Shown one piece after another: positions 33,643 to 46,470 of a stretch of 64,000 nt of DNA. Origin of the DNA: Cristatella mucedo (taxonomy: Eukaryota; Bryozoa; Phylactolaemata; Cristatellidae); assembly GCA_009760855.2 (NCBI GenBank), contig WPIO01000166.1:352501-416500 (forward strand), in the 5' to 3' direction. A model generated the notes under the pieces. That model did no database searches. It was not told the DNA's origin and worked only from the letters and a program-made list of their open reading frames with translations. A program made the translations under genes and the position numbers. Position 1 is the stretch's first letter. Each line of letters opens with the position of its first letter.

Positions 33643-34960
33643 GTAAGTGGGACACAAAATCAGGCCACTCGCAGGCAGTGCGACGCTCGGGGCCACTCGC
33701 GCTGCTCGCGCTGCTCGCGCTGCTTTTCCTCCGATTCGATCGGCGACCAATTCTCGATCCACTTCTTGACTCGCAGGCTCCAGTGGCGCCTCCTGGCGGT
33801 GTAGCTAAACGTTGGCCTATTGGCTGGCATAGTGCTGGCGCGTTGGTGTTGGGCTTTCAGCTCTCAGCAAGTGCCACTCGGCAAGGCCTGCAAATGCCGC
33901 CCGCCCATCGTCGCCTCGCAGGCTTCCTGAGCTGCGTGTAGAGAGCTCGACGGGTCTCGGCGCCATGATGGATACCTGGCGCCATGACCTGGAATTAGCC
34001 GACGGAGGTGCACGGTCACACGCTTGTTTGCAGTTGGCCCATTTTAGCTCCCTGCTTCGCATCGCAGATTGTAAAGCAGCTCGTCTACACTGACCAACAG
34101 CGTACATTGAAGCTTGAACCGGATGCTGGCTGCAAGCGTGGGGAGGCAAAGCTGCTACGAGCAGCAGCTTCGACACTTCCTCCTGCATGTTGGCCCGATC
34201 GCATCCGTCCAGCCGCCGAATGCCAGTCAATCTCCATGACTGTGGCCGTGTTCGATTTAAACTGAATTCTAGGTAAAGCACCGCGGCGGCGGCATCGTGA
34301 TTTCGACCAACGCGTTCTACTGATTCGCGTCACGAGAATGCCTTTGATGTCGAGCGCATCGAAGTTTCTCTGCTGGGGGCCCATTGTTGGAGTGGAGCCG
34401 ATGGCCTAGCCCACTCGAGAGGTCGAATCCACGAGAGGGCTACCCCTAGAAAGCGCCGTCTGAACCTTCCAACTGATTGGTTCTGATTGGTTCTGATTGG
34501 TCCAACAGAAGCCGCCCGAGCTTAGGAGTGGCTGCCATCTATCGAGTGACGTCGAGTGACTTCTCCAGCAGTCCTTGTGTTCTGAAGAGCTGTCCCTGAC
34601 GACTGTTAATTGGCCACTACCACAGGCTTGGTGGGTGTGGAGGGCCAATCGGTCCTGGCCCTCATCTCACCCACGGGAGACGACTCCAAGGGGCATGTCG
34701 TCATCCGGCAAGCTTGTCCCCCTCCCCGGGCTTAATCCCAGCTTCGACCTTGGGAGCCACGCAGTATTCTTAACGAAGCTTGCGAATTATACGGTCATTT
34801 TTGAACCCACTATTATACCCATAGAGACGAGCCAGCATGTGTGCTATTTCACGAAATAGTTTAAGCATTCCTTTCCTTTTTAAGAACTTTGCGAGGGTTT
34901 AGTTAATAATTTTCTGGCTCGATTATTTATATCACAAGCTTTTTGCTAGGATACGAGTTT

Positions 34961-35016
<56 letters not shown>

Positions 35017-36057
35017 AGTTGCAACTTGGCTAAGTTATCACTACTAACGAAAATCACTAACAAGCATACCAGAAATACCAGAGCAGTGAGCATTCGTTGT
35101 GATTGAGTAAGCTTGATATGTCGATATCCAGTCTGTCTTGATTAAGTGATGCATTTCCGGTATGTGGCCATTTGTGAACTGAATCAGTTACTGCACTTGG
35201 GGCTCTTACGTAATGTAGCCCATCTGGTGAGCAATTGATAAGCAAAGGGAAAAACTGCTGTCGCAGTTTCGAGCCCCCAAAGAGTGTTTAATTCAACCTT
35301 GGGCCGACATCACGGGGTTGACCTGAGCTGACCTCAAGATTTGTGTATCGCCAAAACGGAAACGGCATGGCTTCGATTCAGTCATGGTCAGTCATCGTGG
35401 GAAGATGGCAAGCACGTGACTCTACACTAGAGCTTGGTAGCTGCCTGGCTTGGCGAGTCTAGGGGGGGGTCAATGGTTGTTGTTCACCCCCCCCCCCCCC
35501 CCCCCCCCGCTGGAAAAAGTCCACGAGAGGTAGCTACTATTGGAAGCCAACAACTAGAAAGCGGGTTTGTGCTTGTTCTCGCGACACGTGTGCCTATCCT
35601 AGCAGCCACCAGGACTTGTTTGATACTTGGCTGGGGCTGTCGTGATGGGGGGGGGAGGTGCTTTCGTTCGAGCGCTCCTGTCACTGTCAGGGCTGCTCCT
35701 CTCACGGCTCCTGCACGTATCCAGACACACGAGCCGAGCAGGCCGACCTTCCAGGCCAGAGACGTCGGATGGATGGCCATCAGCTTAAGATGTGTAGGGA
35801 CCGAAAGCATAAAAACAAATCAGGGGGCGGGGCGGGGCGGTAGGGGGTCGTTTGGTAGCAGTTGCCAGGCCGACCGGCGAGGCTCATCGGACCTTCCTAG
35901 GATCGGTCGCCCCAAGAAAGGTCAAGGTTTTCCTTTATGTGAGCTTTACTCCGGAGTACTTCATCTGCATTCAATCCATCTAGAGAACGGCAAGCCGATA
36001 TGGGAAGCGACCAGGCAGTTTTTACTGCATCATATTACCACAGTGGCTGACTGACCT

Positions 36058-36060
<3 letters not shown>
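33643..36060. other. No gene recognised; CCAAT triplet, (TC)n, C22 run
   Basis: Three ATTGG words spaced 10 bp apart at about 34472-34501 (inverted CCAAT boxes), (TC)n at 34963-35014 and a C22 homopolymer at 35487-35508. No supported exon. Confidence 0.5.
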
Positions 36061-36090
<30 letters not shown>

Positions 36091-36480
36091 CCTCAAATAA
36101 TATTATTTAATAATAATATTAATCCAGCCCTCAGAGAACTCAATCTCTTTCTAGACACTTTACAATTGTTGTTGGAAAAGAAGCACGATCGATTGGTTAG
36201 TGGTAGCATGCTCAATAAACAACTAGAATAACATGGCTAGGGGTGACACGCACAGGGTCACTCATGCAGGTATGGTTAGTGGCAGCATGCACAGTGTCAG
36301 CCTGTATAAACACATAAAGGCATAAAGGACGAATCACAGGGACCAACTAAATGCTCTCCTAAATAGATGTTAGTTAGATCATAGTTTTTAGTTTCTTTTT
36401 TTGAATGTGGTTAAGTCAGATGTCGTGACGAGAGTCGGGAGTGAGTTCCAGGCTTTGGGAGCGGCGAACTAAAAAAAGAC
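36061..36480 (-). repeat. L2-A 3' end (minus)
   Basis: (AAT)n tail, terminal hairpin (CCCTCAGAGAACTCAATCTC), the 3' UTR and the GTGAGTTCCAGGCTTTGGGAG segment. Confidence 0.85.
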
Positions 36481-37865
36481 CTTTTACTGACCGACCTAGC
36501 TGACCTTGAAGATGATCTCAAGCTGAGCCCAGACTGTGACCGACTCAATACTGGCCCATATTTTCGTCCTCCGGCTTTTGGGGCCTGCCTAGCCCCCCCC
36601 CGGAAGATAATCTTAACGACTTCACTGCCTTGCTGTTTGCAACAACTTGCTGTTGCTCCTGGAAAACCTGAAAGATGGCGGAAATCCGATGCTTAATGCT
36701 CTGCTTGGCCTCTGGCTGCCATACGAATACGGAAATTCGATGCCCGTTTCCGATGCTTTTGTTACACTTGTCGGGCGACCCAATGCAGTCCAACCGGTCC
36801 ACACGAGGCGCCCGAGGACAATCGGCAAACAGAGGTTGCGATGTAGGGGCGTCACCCAGTCACAGTATAACCCGAGAAGTGAATGCAAATGGTTGGTCCT
36901 TCCGTTGTCTTATAGTCAGATCGAACCCAATAGCTGTATTGTTTATCTTGATGGGGCATTCGATTGCCTGACACCTCCCCGTGGCCTCTGCAAGCAGAAA
37001 TGCCAACAATGCAATCCGTGTATGAGTATCATACATATTTTATGTGTATAATACCTAAAGAGAACTTAGTCTCTATCCACGGAGCGAGTGCCTGCGAGCT
37101 CGTGTGCACCCCAGTTTCGTGTGCACCCCAGTTTCGTGTGCACCCCAGTTTCGTGTTCGCCCCAGTTTCGTGTGTCTATGCTCGGGCTATGAATACGTCG
37201 TGTCATCTCTATTATAGTCGAGACACAGTAATCATATCGTAGGCACTCATGTTGCAGAATATGGAGTAATCGCGTAGTACTCGCGTTGCCGAACGGGCGC
37301 CAACTCACGGCGCCGCACCAGAGCTCAGAGTGGACAGACAGAGAGCAGACCGTCTAGGAAGTGGCAGAGGCTCAGAGCTAGAGGCACGCACTGAGAACCA
37401 CGCACGGTCGTTAGGGGGAGCGTTGAAATGAGAAAGTCGCGGTCGCTTGTCCTCTTGCTGCAAACTCGAAGCTCCCTCGCGTTTGCATAACTGGCAAGGC
37501 TAGCTCGCACGTAGATGGTGGCGGTAAGGACAGAAATGAGGTTGATCGTGAGGATAGATGTCAGATTGGTGCTAAGGAGCAGGTTCCGCTCACATACAAC
37601 GGGTGTCAGCGTAGACAGACCAGATGGAGCAGCAGCAGCAGCAGGCTAGCGGTTGCTGACAGTCACGTTCTGCCTAGGTGAGCAGCAGGCTGAAGTCGAG
37701 TGAAAGCTACCCCTCCCTCTTTCCCCTCCCGAGACACACTGTTCAGCAGCAATGAGGCGTGGCTAATTCCAACAGATCCTATTTAACCCCTTCGGCAGTG
37801 GCTGAACCCAGACCGCGAGTGGAAGGAAATAAAACAAGGCTAAATAGGGTGTAGCCACATAGAAG
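36481..37865. other. No gene; 17-bp minisatellite
   Basis: About four units of GTGTGCACCCCAGTTTC lie at 37100-37170. A 134-codon open frame at 36647-37051 is not recognised and its codon use is unremarkable. A short CAG run lies near 37627. Confidence 0.5.
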
Positions 37866-37868
37866 CCT

Positions 37869-38970
<1,102 letters not shown>

Positions 38971-38974
38971 AGCC

Positions 38975-39112
38975 GCCCTGGTGTGGCACAGGGGTTAAGG
39001 GTGCTCGCCTTTGACGACCGAGGTCGTGGGCTCGAGCCCCCGCGGCAGCACATCTGAAGCGCTCACGTAGGGATCGAGTTCTCTTGGGACACTGTGCAAA
39101 TCAATTATGGAA
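38975..39112 (+). repeat. SINE-2 copy
   Basis: A-box-like TGGCACAGGGG, B-box-like GGGCTCGAGCCCC, then the tail TAGGGATCGAGTTCTCTTGGGACACTGTGCAAATCAATTA, whose core matches the L2-A 3' hairpin. Confidence 0.8.
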
Positions 39113-39655
39113 TTTTTTCATTCTTTCGCCAAGCGGTTGCTGGTCTTGCCGGAAAAGCTTAAGTTTTCTGACGAAGTCTGAAGCAGCAGCAGCAGCTGCT
39201 GCAGCTGCTGCATCGGAGCGAAGACTGAGAAGACTGTAGAGTACAGTAGAAGATTAGTTTGTACTAAGAAATTAGTTTGTACTAAGACCTGTAGAGCATC
39301 TACTGCATTTCTTCTACTGCAGCCCAACTTGCCAATTGTCTGTCTGTCCACGTATCGCCTCTCGAAGTCGCTCAAAAGCATTTCGGGGAAGCGGTAGTAG
39401 CGTCGGCCCGTGTAGCCAGCGGCTCGCGAAGCTCGTCGGCAGACATCTTTTCTGCTGCATCTGGCCGAAGCGAGCGTTGCTTGTAGCGAACGCTGTATAC
39501 ACGGTATGTATTGAGGTCCGTGACGTTTATGGCTGACGTCAAAAGAATCTGTAAGGCCGTGGTGTTGGATCCACCCAGCAAGGACCAGTTTGCTTTGTTG
39601 CACGTGTCACCACCCTAAACACAAGCTCCTTTGCTCTACCTTTGTGCCATTGCAG

Positions 39656-39950
39656 ACGACGCGACGTCTCCCGATATTTAGCTTGCGGCGCCACATCGAA
39701 ACCCGGTGACGACCACCGTGCTCACCCCGTGCCCTCCCTGACATCCGAAACCGCTTTTTCGTTGGTTTCATATTCACCAGATTTTGGCAGGGTCGACAGA
39801 GCAGCTCGTCGAATCGGAGCTCGCTGGGCTCGGAGGCCGAGAGCTGTTGAAGATTTCAAGCGAGCGCTGCCCGGCTGCCAGCGGTCGCTTGGCAGTCACC
39901 TTCTGCCTGCCGTCTGGCGCATGACACCAAACCGGTTTATCGCCTGCTGA
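39656..39950 (+). CDS. Possible terminal exon, unknown protein
   Basis: A strong acceptor (CTACCTTTGTGCCATTGCAG) precedes a frame of about 97 codons to TGA at 39948, including VEDFKRALPGCQRS. No homology is recognised and the codon bias is not decisive. Upstream (39180-39215) is a CAG/CTG tract. Confidence 0.2.
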
Positions 39951-40019
39951 CTGCTGACGTCGGGCGACCGGATCGATGGTAGCTGATCAAAAGCCACAAC
40001 AGCTGCCCGGCCATTCCCT

Positions 40020-40255
40020 CCGTTAGATAGATATTAATTGCTTATGCAAGCTGACACTGCACCTGCTGCTACTAACCACATAAATCTGCATGTTGACCCT
40101 GTGCGTGTTGAATTTAACAATGTCATGCTTTATAACATTTCGAATGCTACGGTGGCTACTCATCTAGTCGTGCTTTCATTGCAGCATCTGTAAAACACCG
40201 TAAGAGTGATTCACTTTTCCGAGGGCGCTATGCAATTGTATTGCTATTATTATCA
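40020..40255 (+). repeat. L2-A 3' end, diverged
   Basis: ATTGCTTATGCAAGCTGACAC, CATTGCAGCATCTGTAAAAC and a degraded terminal hairpin, with ATT tail. Confidence 0.7.
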
Positions 40256-40616
40256 TTATTATTTTCTCACCCTCCCCAGAACCTCCGTGTTGTTATTGTT
40301 ATTAAGTTATTATTATTATTATCATTATTATTTTCTCACTCTCCCCCTCCTGGAAACCACTCCCCCAGGCCTGCTGGCAGGCAGGTGTGTGTGGGCAGAG
40401 TCAGGCCGTTTTCCTAGTTTCGAGTCGGGCCACACTCGCGTCACCAAGTCATCAGCGCGTGCAACCGGCCCGGGGTCGACTTTGGCCGCTCTGCCACTTC
40501 ACGAGCAGGATAGAGGATAGAGGACTCCGCCGCCTCTCACCTTCCTCCCTCTCCGAGCCACCTTCCAATGCAGCTGTCTGCGTCTCCGGCCCTCCTGGCG
40601 GGAAGTCGGCCGGTTG

Positions 40617-40901
40617 TCATCGAAGCGATATCGCCCGGCCGTTCGTCGGGCTGGCGGCCATGAGCTGAACTAATTCGATCACGTCTTGGCTGGCTGCCGC
40701 CTGCCTCGGCGGCGGCTGCGGCGACTGGCTTGGCTGGCTGCCGCCTGCCTCGGTGCCGCCTGCCTCGGTGCCGCCTGCCTCGGTGCCGCCTGCCTCGGTG
40801 CCGGCTGCGCGCCGTCGCTCGCCTCCGTCGTCCTCTGCACCGGGCGAGAGGCCGAGTACCCGGCTGCAGGAGCCCTCGCATCGCACTCGGGCCGCCGCCA
40901 T
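40617..40901 (-). CDS. Possible first exon with TEAGG repeats
   Basis: The ATG has a good context (AAAATGG with downstream CGGCGG, a YY1-like word). The 94-residue frame begins MAAARVRCEGSCSR. Four tandem TEAGG pentapeptides follow, encoded by a 15-bp minisatellite, then a Pro/Gln stretch, then an amphipathic SQDVIELVQLMAASP, with a stop at 40617. The true 3' boundary may be an upstream donor. I do not recognise the protein. Confidence 0.3.
   Translation of the reverse strand: MAAARVRCEGSCSRVLGLSPGAEDDGGERRRAAGTEAGGTEAGGTEAGGTEAGGSQPSQSPQPPPRQAAASQDVIELVQLMAASPTNGRAISLR
40733..40802. repeat. 15-bp minisatellite (GCCGCCTGCCTCGGT)
   Basis: About four and a half near-identical units. On the minus strand it codes for TEAGG repeats. 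Confidence 0.9.
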
Positions 40902-41070
40902 TTTTTCGGTTCGACTCTTGACCGGGCGCTCGCGGCGGTTCGCGCACACTCTCTGGCTTCCGGTGCACTCGGCAATGGCTGCCGGCAGGCGGCCGCACGC
41001 TTCGAGTCGGCAATGGCCGCCGGCGTCACCTATAAAAGTGGCTCTTGGGAGGACACGTGCAGAGTGCATC

Positions 41071-41123
41071 CGGTCGGTGCGACCGCTGCCACCACCACGT
41101 GGTGGCAGGGGTCGCACCGATCG
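41071..41123. repeat. Near-perfect hairpin, 25-bp arms, 3-nt loop
   Basis: Arms 41071-41095 and 41099-41123 are complementary with two mismatches. It lies 34 bp downstream of the TATAAAA box at 41031. Confidence 0.9.
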
Positions 41124-41741
41124 TTGGCCGGCCGTGTGCTGCCGCTGCCGTCTGGAGTGAGTGCCCAGTAGTTTTCTGGAACGACTGGGCTCAGCCCGGG
41201 GTTGGGGCGGGGTTGGGACTGGGCTCAGCCCGGGGTTGGGGACGGGGTTGGGGGGGGCTGGGCGGGGGGGGGTGTGCTGCGAGACTCGGGTCTGGCTCTC
41301 TGCTCCTCGGGCTGCCGGGCGTGTTTGGCAGCAGCAGCAGCAGCAGCTGCAGCAGCTCGAGCAGTGCTGGGCTGCCCCGGCTCTCCTCACTTCCATCTTC
41401 CTAAGCGCTGGTCGCATGCCAAGTGGAGCATGAATACAAAGGCCATTCTCGCGAGCCGGGTCGGCTTACGCTGGCTGCTTGCAAGCTGGCTGAAAGCCTC
41501 CCGAGCGAGCAGGCTTGCTCAGCCTGCCTGCCCTGCTGCCGGCCTTTCGAGAGTCGGCGTTGGTTTCAGCCGCGAGATGTCGATCGAACCGTTTGAACAA
41601 TGCAGCCGCTGCTGTCGGTCTGCTAACGTCTCGGCGGCGGCCGGCGTCTGCTGGTGGCTGCTACTCCTTACAGCCAAGCCATTGCAACTCGGCCTGCCTG
41701 CCGCGGCAGGGGCCGAACCTCTATTCACAACTACCCAGCCT

Positions 41742-42240
<499 letters not shown>

Positions 42241-42559
42241 GGCTCTCGCACTGCTGTCGGCATTGGCTGCAGCCCTTTGATGAACCGTCGAGGTCAAGGC
42301 ATTAATGAAGGCTGAGAGGGACAGGCAGGCAGTTCTCTGCTCCTGCTCCCTGCCGCCGGCATTCGGCCGGCGGGCGTGTCTGTGCGCACGGGCCGTTCAG
42401 CTGTGCGGCGATAGCCAGTCCTTCTCGCTGACAGTGTCTTAAACAGGCTAGACCGTAAGCGAAGAAGCGCATATCGGACTAGCGGAAGCAGCGGCCTCAC
42501 TCCAATTATCAGCCCCTGGCGTCAGAGGGCGCGGTAGGTACGTCAGATGTAATCTGCCA

Positions 42560-42597
42560 GACCACGGTCGGCTGGGCCGGCCCAGCCGACCGTGGTC
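42560..42597. repeat. Perfect palindrome, 19-bp arms, no spacer
   Basis: Bases 42560-42578 and 42579-42597 are exact reverse complements. It is in no recognised repeat family. Confidence 0.95.
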
Positions 42598-43710
42598 GTT
42601 CGCCTCTCGTCCAGAACGATAAGCTGGCCAGGGCGTGTCCCTCCCTGAAAGCTGAACGCCTTCTTCCGAAGCTGCCGACTTTTACCGGCCACACAGCCAC
42701 ACATATATAATGCCAGTTTCTTTCTCGTATCGCCGCGATGTTTCTGCTGCTGCTGCTGCAGGTGCCCCGTGAATTCGCTAGTCAGGCACCCGGAAGCACC
42801 CGGTAAAATTCCGGTTCTACCCCGAATCAGACGGACCAGCTCTCCGCCGGCTTGGAGCTGGAGCCACGTGTGTGTGTGTGTGAGTGTGTGCGCGTGTGCG
42901 TGTTTGCTGCCGTGGTCGTGGTCGTCGGGTGCAACTGAAATCTGATGCCAGCCGGTGCTGCTGCTAAGGGTTCTGCTGCTGCTGCTGTGTAATGCATTAG
43001 CCGTGTCGTCCTGCTGGTTTGCTCGGACAGGAGGACTCAAGCGAAGCTCAAGGACAGGAAACGGCTCTGCTCTCTGCAGAGCACCTGAGAGCAGAGAGCC
43101 TGTGCAGAGGCACACCTTTCCGTTGCCGCTGCTGTGCTAGATTTGGGGCACCCCACTCCTAACCCCCCCCCCCCCCCCCCCCCGCCAGGAGTTGTTTAAC
43201 CGAGTTCGCCCTGGATAGGACGCCTGAGATGCCTGTTCTCGGAACTGCTCAGCAGTTGCTGAATAAACAGTCCGCAAGCTGTTCGTGCTGCTGCTGCAGC
43301 GAGCTGAGCAGCTGCTCCGACAGCAGCAGCTCCACTCAGGTTGGGTCAACCGAGGACGATTTAGGATGATGGCAGCGATCCAAGGGGTCAAGGTTAATAG
43401 GTTCAGACGAGCCAAGGAACAGCAGCAGAGATTCCAGAATGCCAGGAGGACTATTAGAAGAACGACTTGTGATGACCGACGATCTGCTGACGCTGTATTC
43501 GTGTGTGTATATACAATATTTATATATACGTTACGTATGTAAAGTGTTAAGTGTGTGAACAAACACAATTGCGTACCTCTATATTCTATACGTCCATCCA
43601 CTTATATCTGTAATACTTACTCAAACATCGTATTACTGTGGGTACAGGGTACACATACATGCCCGAACATAGGGTACACACATATACACACATACTTAGT
43701 GACCCACACA
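42598..43710. other. No gene; CTG tracts and C21 run
   Basis: Short GCT/CTG tracts, a 10-bp-arm inverted repeat near 43064-43098 and a C21 run at 43163-43183. No exon supported. Confidence 0.45.
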
Positions 43711-43712
43711 CG

Positions 43713-43951
<239 letters not shown>

Positions 43952-44067
43952 TATACAGAATTTTGCAAGTGTACACACACACACAGACACACAGAGGCAC
44001 GCCCACACACAAGCACACACGCATAAATGCTGAAAAACGGTGCTAGTAAATTCAGGTTTGTTTGTAT

Positions 44068-44069
<2 letters not shown>

Positions 44070-44122
<53 letters not shown>
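44070..44122. repeat. (CA)n microsatellite
   Basis: Pure CA array. Confidence 0.95.
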
Positions 44123-44127
<5 letters not shown>

Positions 44128-44369
44128 GTAGGTATACACACAACTGAACTGTATATATAATTTCCACTCCCGAGGGCATCGTTGATGTCGTTCTCCTCGA
44201 CTGAAGGGCCGAATGACGTCAGGTCTCCCGTTGGCCCGCGGTCGCAGTATTTAAAGTATAAATAACTATCCTGTTTTTGTTTGGCAAGCTTGGTTTGCAG
44301 TAAAGGTGAAGCAAGGGCCGCGACAAGCACAGTTGCCTAGTCTACTTTTGGCCTCCTTTTTGGCTTTAA

Positions 44370-44515
44370 TTCCTTCCGGTCCAGAGGGTGAAGGTGCTTG
44401 CCCTTTAAGGCAGCGGTCGTGGGCCCTGCAGTGGGGCGCTCCTTTATTGTCCACTGCAAGCAATGGTTATAGCCGGTAAGGCTCTTCTGCTGCTATATAA
44501 ATGAGGCTGTGTGAC
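44370..44515 (+). repeat. SINE-1 copy, diverged
   Basis: GGTGCTTGCCCTTTAAGGCAG, GGGGCGCTCCTTTATTGTCCAC, GGTTATAGCCGGTAAGGCTC and TATATAAATGAGGCTGTG. The B-box has been damaged by deletion. Confidence 0.7.
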
Positions 44516-45400
44516 TAGCCAATCGTTAACTTTCTAAGAAGTGCCCCATTCTTTCGTCAACCTTTAGCTAGAGCTGTGCTGCACTGGTGCGAGCAGGTGC
44601 GAGCAGGGGGGTGGGAGGGGCTGAGGAAGCCGAGGGTCAGGTCCCCAGCGAAATCAGTAGCTGGTGACCTGATGCAAAAATCGTAAACGTATTTCGAAGC
44701 TCCTTAAAGGCTTCCTTAAAGGCTAGGATCCATAGGAAAGACTGCGCTGCTCCCAACTTGGAGAGATTTTAACCGGAGCGGCTGCAGCGCCTCGGAAGCG
44801 GAAGTAGAAAAGCTTCGCTTCTGACACGCCCGCGGAATGAGCTCATTCGGATCAGACAGCCAATGGCCATACAATAGCCAATCGCCGCAGCCGCTGCACT
44901 AGTTGAAAAACAAGTCGCCATCGCTCTGGTTCCACAGCCCTCCTAGTAGACTCTAGGAGGTCCCCCCCCAGTGGTCCTCTCAGCAGGCCACCCCCTAGTG
45001 GGCGGCCGGTGGAACCAGAGTGCACTCTGCACTCTGCACTTCTGCACTCTGCACTCTGCTCTTCCAGTTCGGTGGGATTCGGGAGGGGAGCCACACAGCT
45101 CCATCTATCTATCTATCGGTATTTCGATCGGCTTCGTAGTACTGAGAGCCTCGCTCGCGGCGACTCGCTGTTGATTTCTCCCTTTCCCCCTCCCCTCCCC
45201 TCCCCCCCCGTGTCGTGACTCCCGTGCGGTGCTTGAGACTGAGCAGTGGGCAAGCTCCAGTGGGCAGCGCTCGGCAGAGCGCTGCCTGACAATCGTTGTC
45301 TGCTGCTGCTGTTGCATTAGCCTTTTTCTTCTGCTCGCTCGCTCGCACTCTTCGATAGTTGCACACGCTTAAATAGCTATTTAATTATCAAATCATTAAA
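44516..45400. other. No gene; inverted repeat with 73-bp spacer
   Basis: 12-bp arms CTCTGGTTCCAC (44924-44935) and complement (45009-45020). CACTCTGCACTCTG tandem words follow at 45021-45060. Confidence 0.5.
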
Positions 45401-45409
45401 TCAATTATA

Positions 45410-45780
45410 ATTGGGCACTAGATATTTCGCATGTCGAGGTTCGGCAGCTACGAAGCTCATGACAGACAAGCCTAGCTGCAGAGTGTTGCACCAGCTGCAA
45501 GAGCATAAGTGCACCGGCCGGTAGACCAGCAAGCAGTGAGTTACAGAAGTCAAGACGGGATGTCACGAATGCACGGACCAATTTATAAGCATTCACTCAT
45601 TCACTCATCGTGGTATCCCTGTCTAAACAAGCTCGAATTTTAGCAGTGTCGTGTAGCTGAAAGTAGGCAGACATGACTGTGGAGCGGATGTGGTCGTCTA
45701 ATGAAAGGTCACATTAAGCATTAAATTGTGCAAGCTTAAATGCCTGCATGCTGGTGAAATTAAGGCCCGGCTTGCTGCTT
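45410..45780 (-). repeat. L2-A RT C-terminal fragment (minus)
   Basis: It encodes, on the minus strand, VTSRLDFCNSLLAGLP and HSAARLVCHE, the L2 thumb-region signature. Confidence 0.8.
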
Positions 45781-46044
45781 GGTCGTTTAGCCTCATTCTC
45801 GTGCTCAGTGACGATCTCAAAAGTACCCGGTATCGTTGGCCTATGATACTTTATTAAGCTATGGCAACAACTTAGCTTGGGCATGTTTCCAGCTGAATAT
45901 CCACCTATTTGCCCTTACCCCCGAAACCACGTCAGTGGTAGTAGCTTTCTGCCGTGCCGTCTGCCCGGTCTGCATGTTTTTGGGTTTCGGTCCGGCCGTT
46001 TTCTGTTCTGTTCTGTCTCATCGTCGTCGTCATCACTCAGCTGA

Positions 46045-46470
46045 GCGATGACCATTCACCTATGCCTCGTACAGACCTCAAATCCTTTGGAGACCATGCC
46101 TCTAGTTCGTAAGCTGCCAAAGCCTGGAACTCACTTCCGACTGGCGTCACGACATCTCCTGACTTGACCGCATTTAAAAAGAAGCTAAAAATGCATCCAT
46201 TTATCACGGCATCCAGTGGGTCCATGCGATTCATCCTTTGCGCGCTCTCGAGTGCTGAGACTGTGCTGCTGCGTGCTGGCACTAACCATATCTGCATGCT
46301 AACCCTGTGCCCCTGTCACCTCTGGTTGTCATTACGCGTACTTCCACCAACCATTCGATCGTGCTTCCTTTGCAGCAGGTGATGTAGTGCCCAAAAAAAG
46401 AGATCGATTTGTCTGAGGGCGCTTTATCAGATGTAGCGAGATCTCTCTTAATCTTATTGTTATTATCATT
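46045..46470 (+). repeat. L2-A 3' end
   Basis: CCTCGTACAGACCTCAAATCC, CACTTCCGACTGGCGTCAC, the UTR and a diverged terminal hairpin ending GAGGGCGCTTTATCAG. Confidence 0.85.

Larger units (their letters stand above)
40530..41160. promoter_or_regulatory. CpG-island-like block with TATA box
   Basis: A GC- and CpG-dense block in otherwise CpG-poorer surroundings. On the plus strand a TATAAAA box (41031-41037) has GC-rich flanks. On the minus strand a start codon sits in AAAAATGGCGGCGG at 40901. This arrangement would fit a promoter, possibly divergent. Confidence 0.4.
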
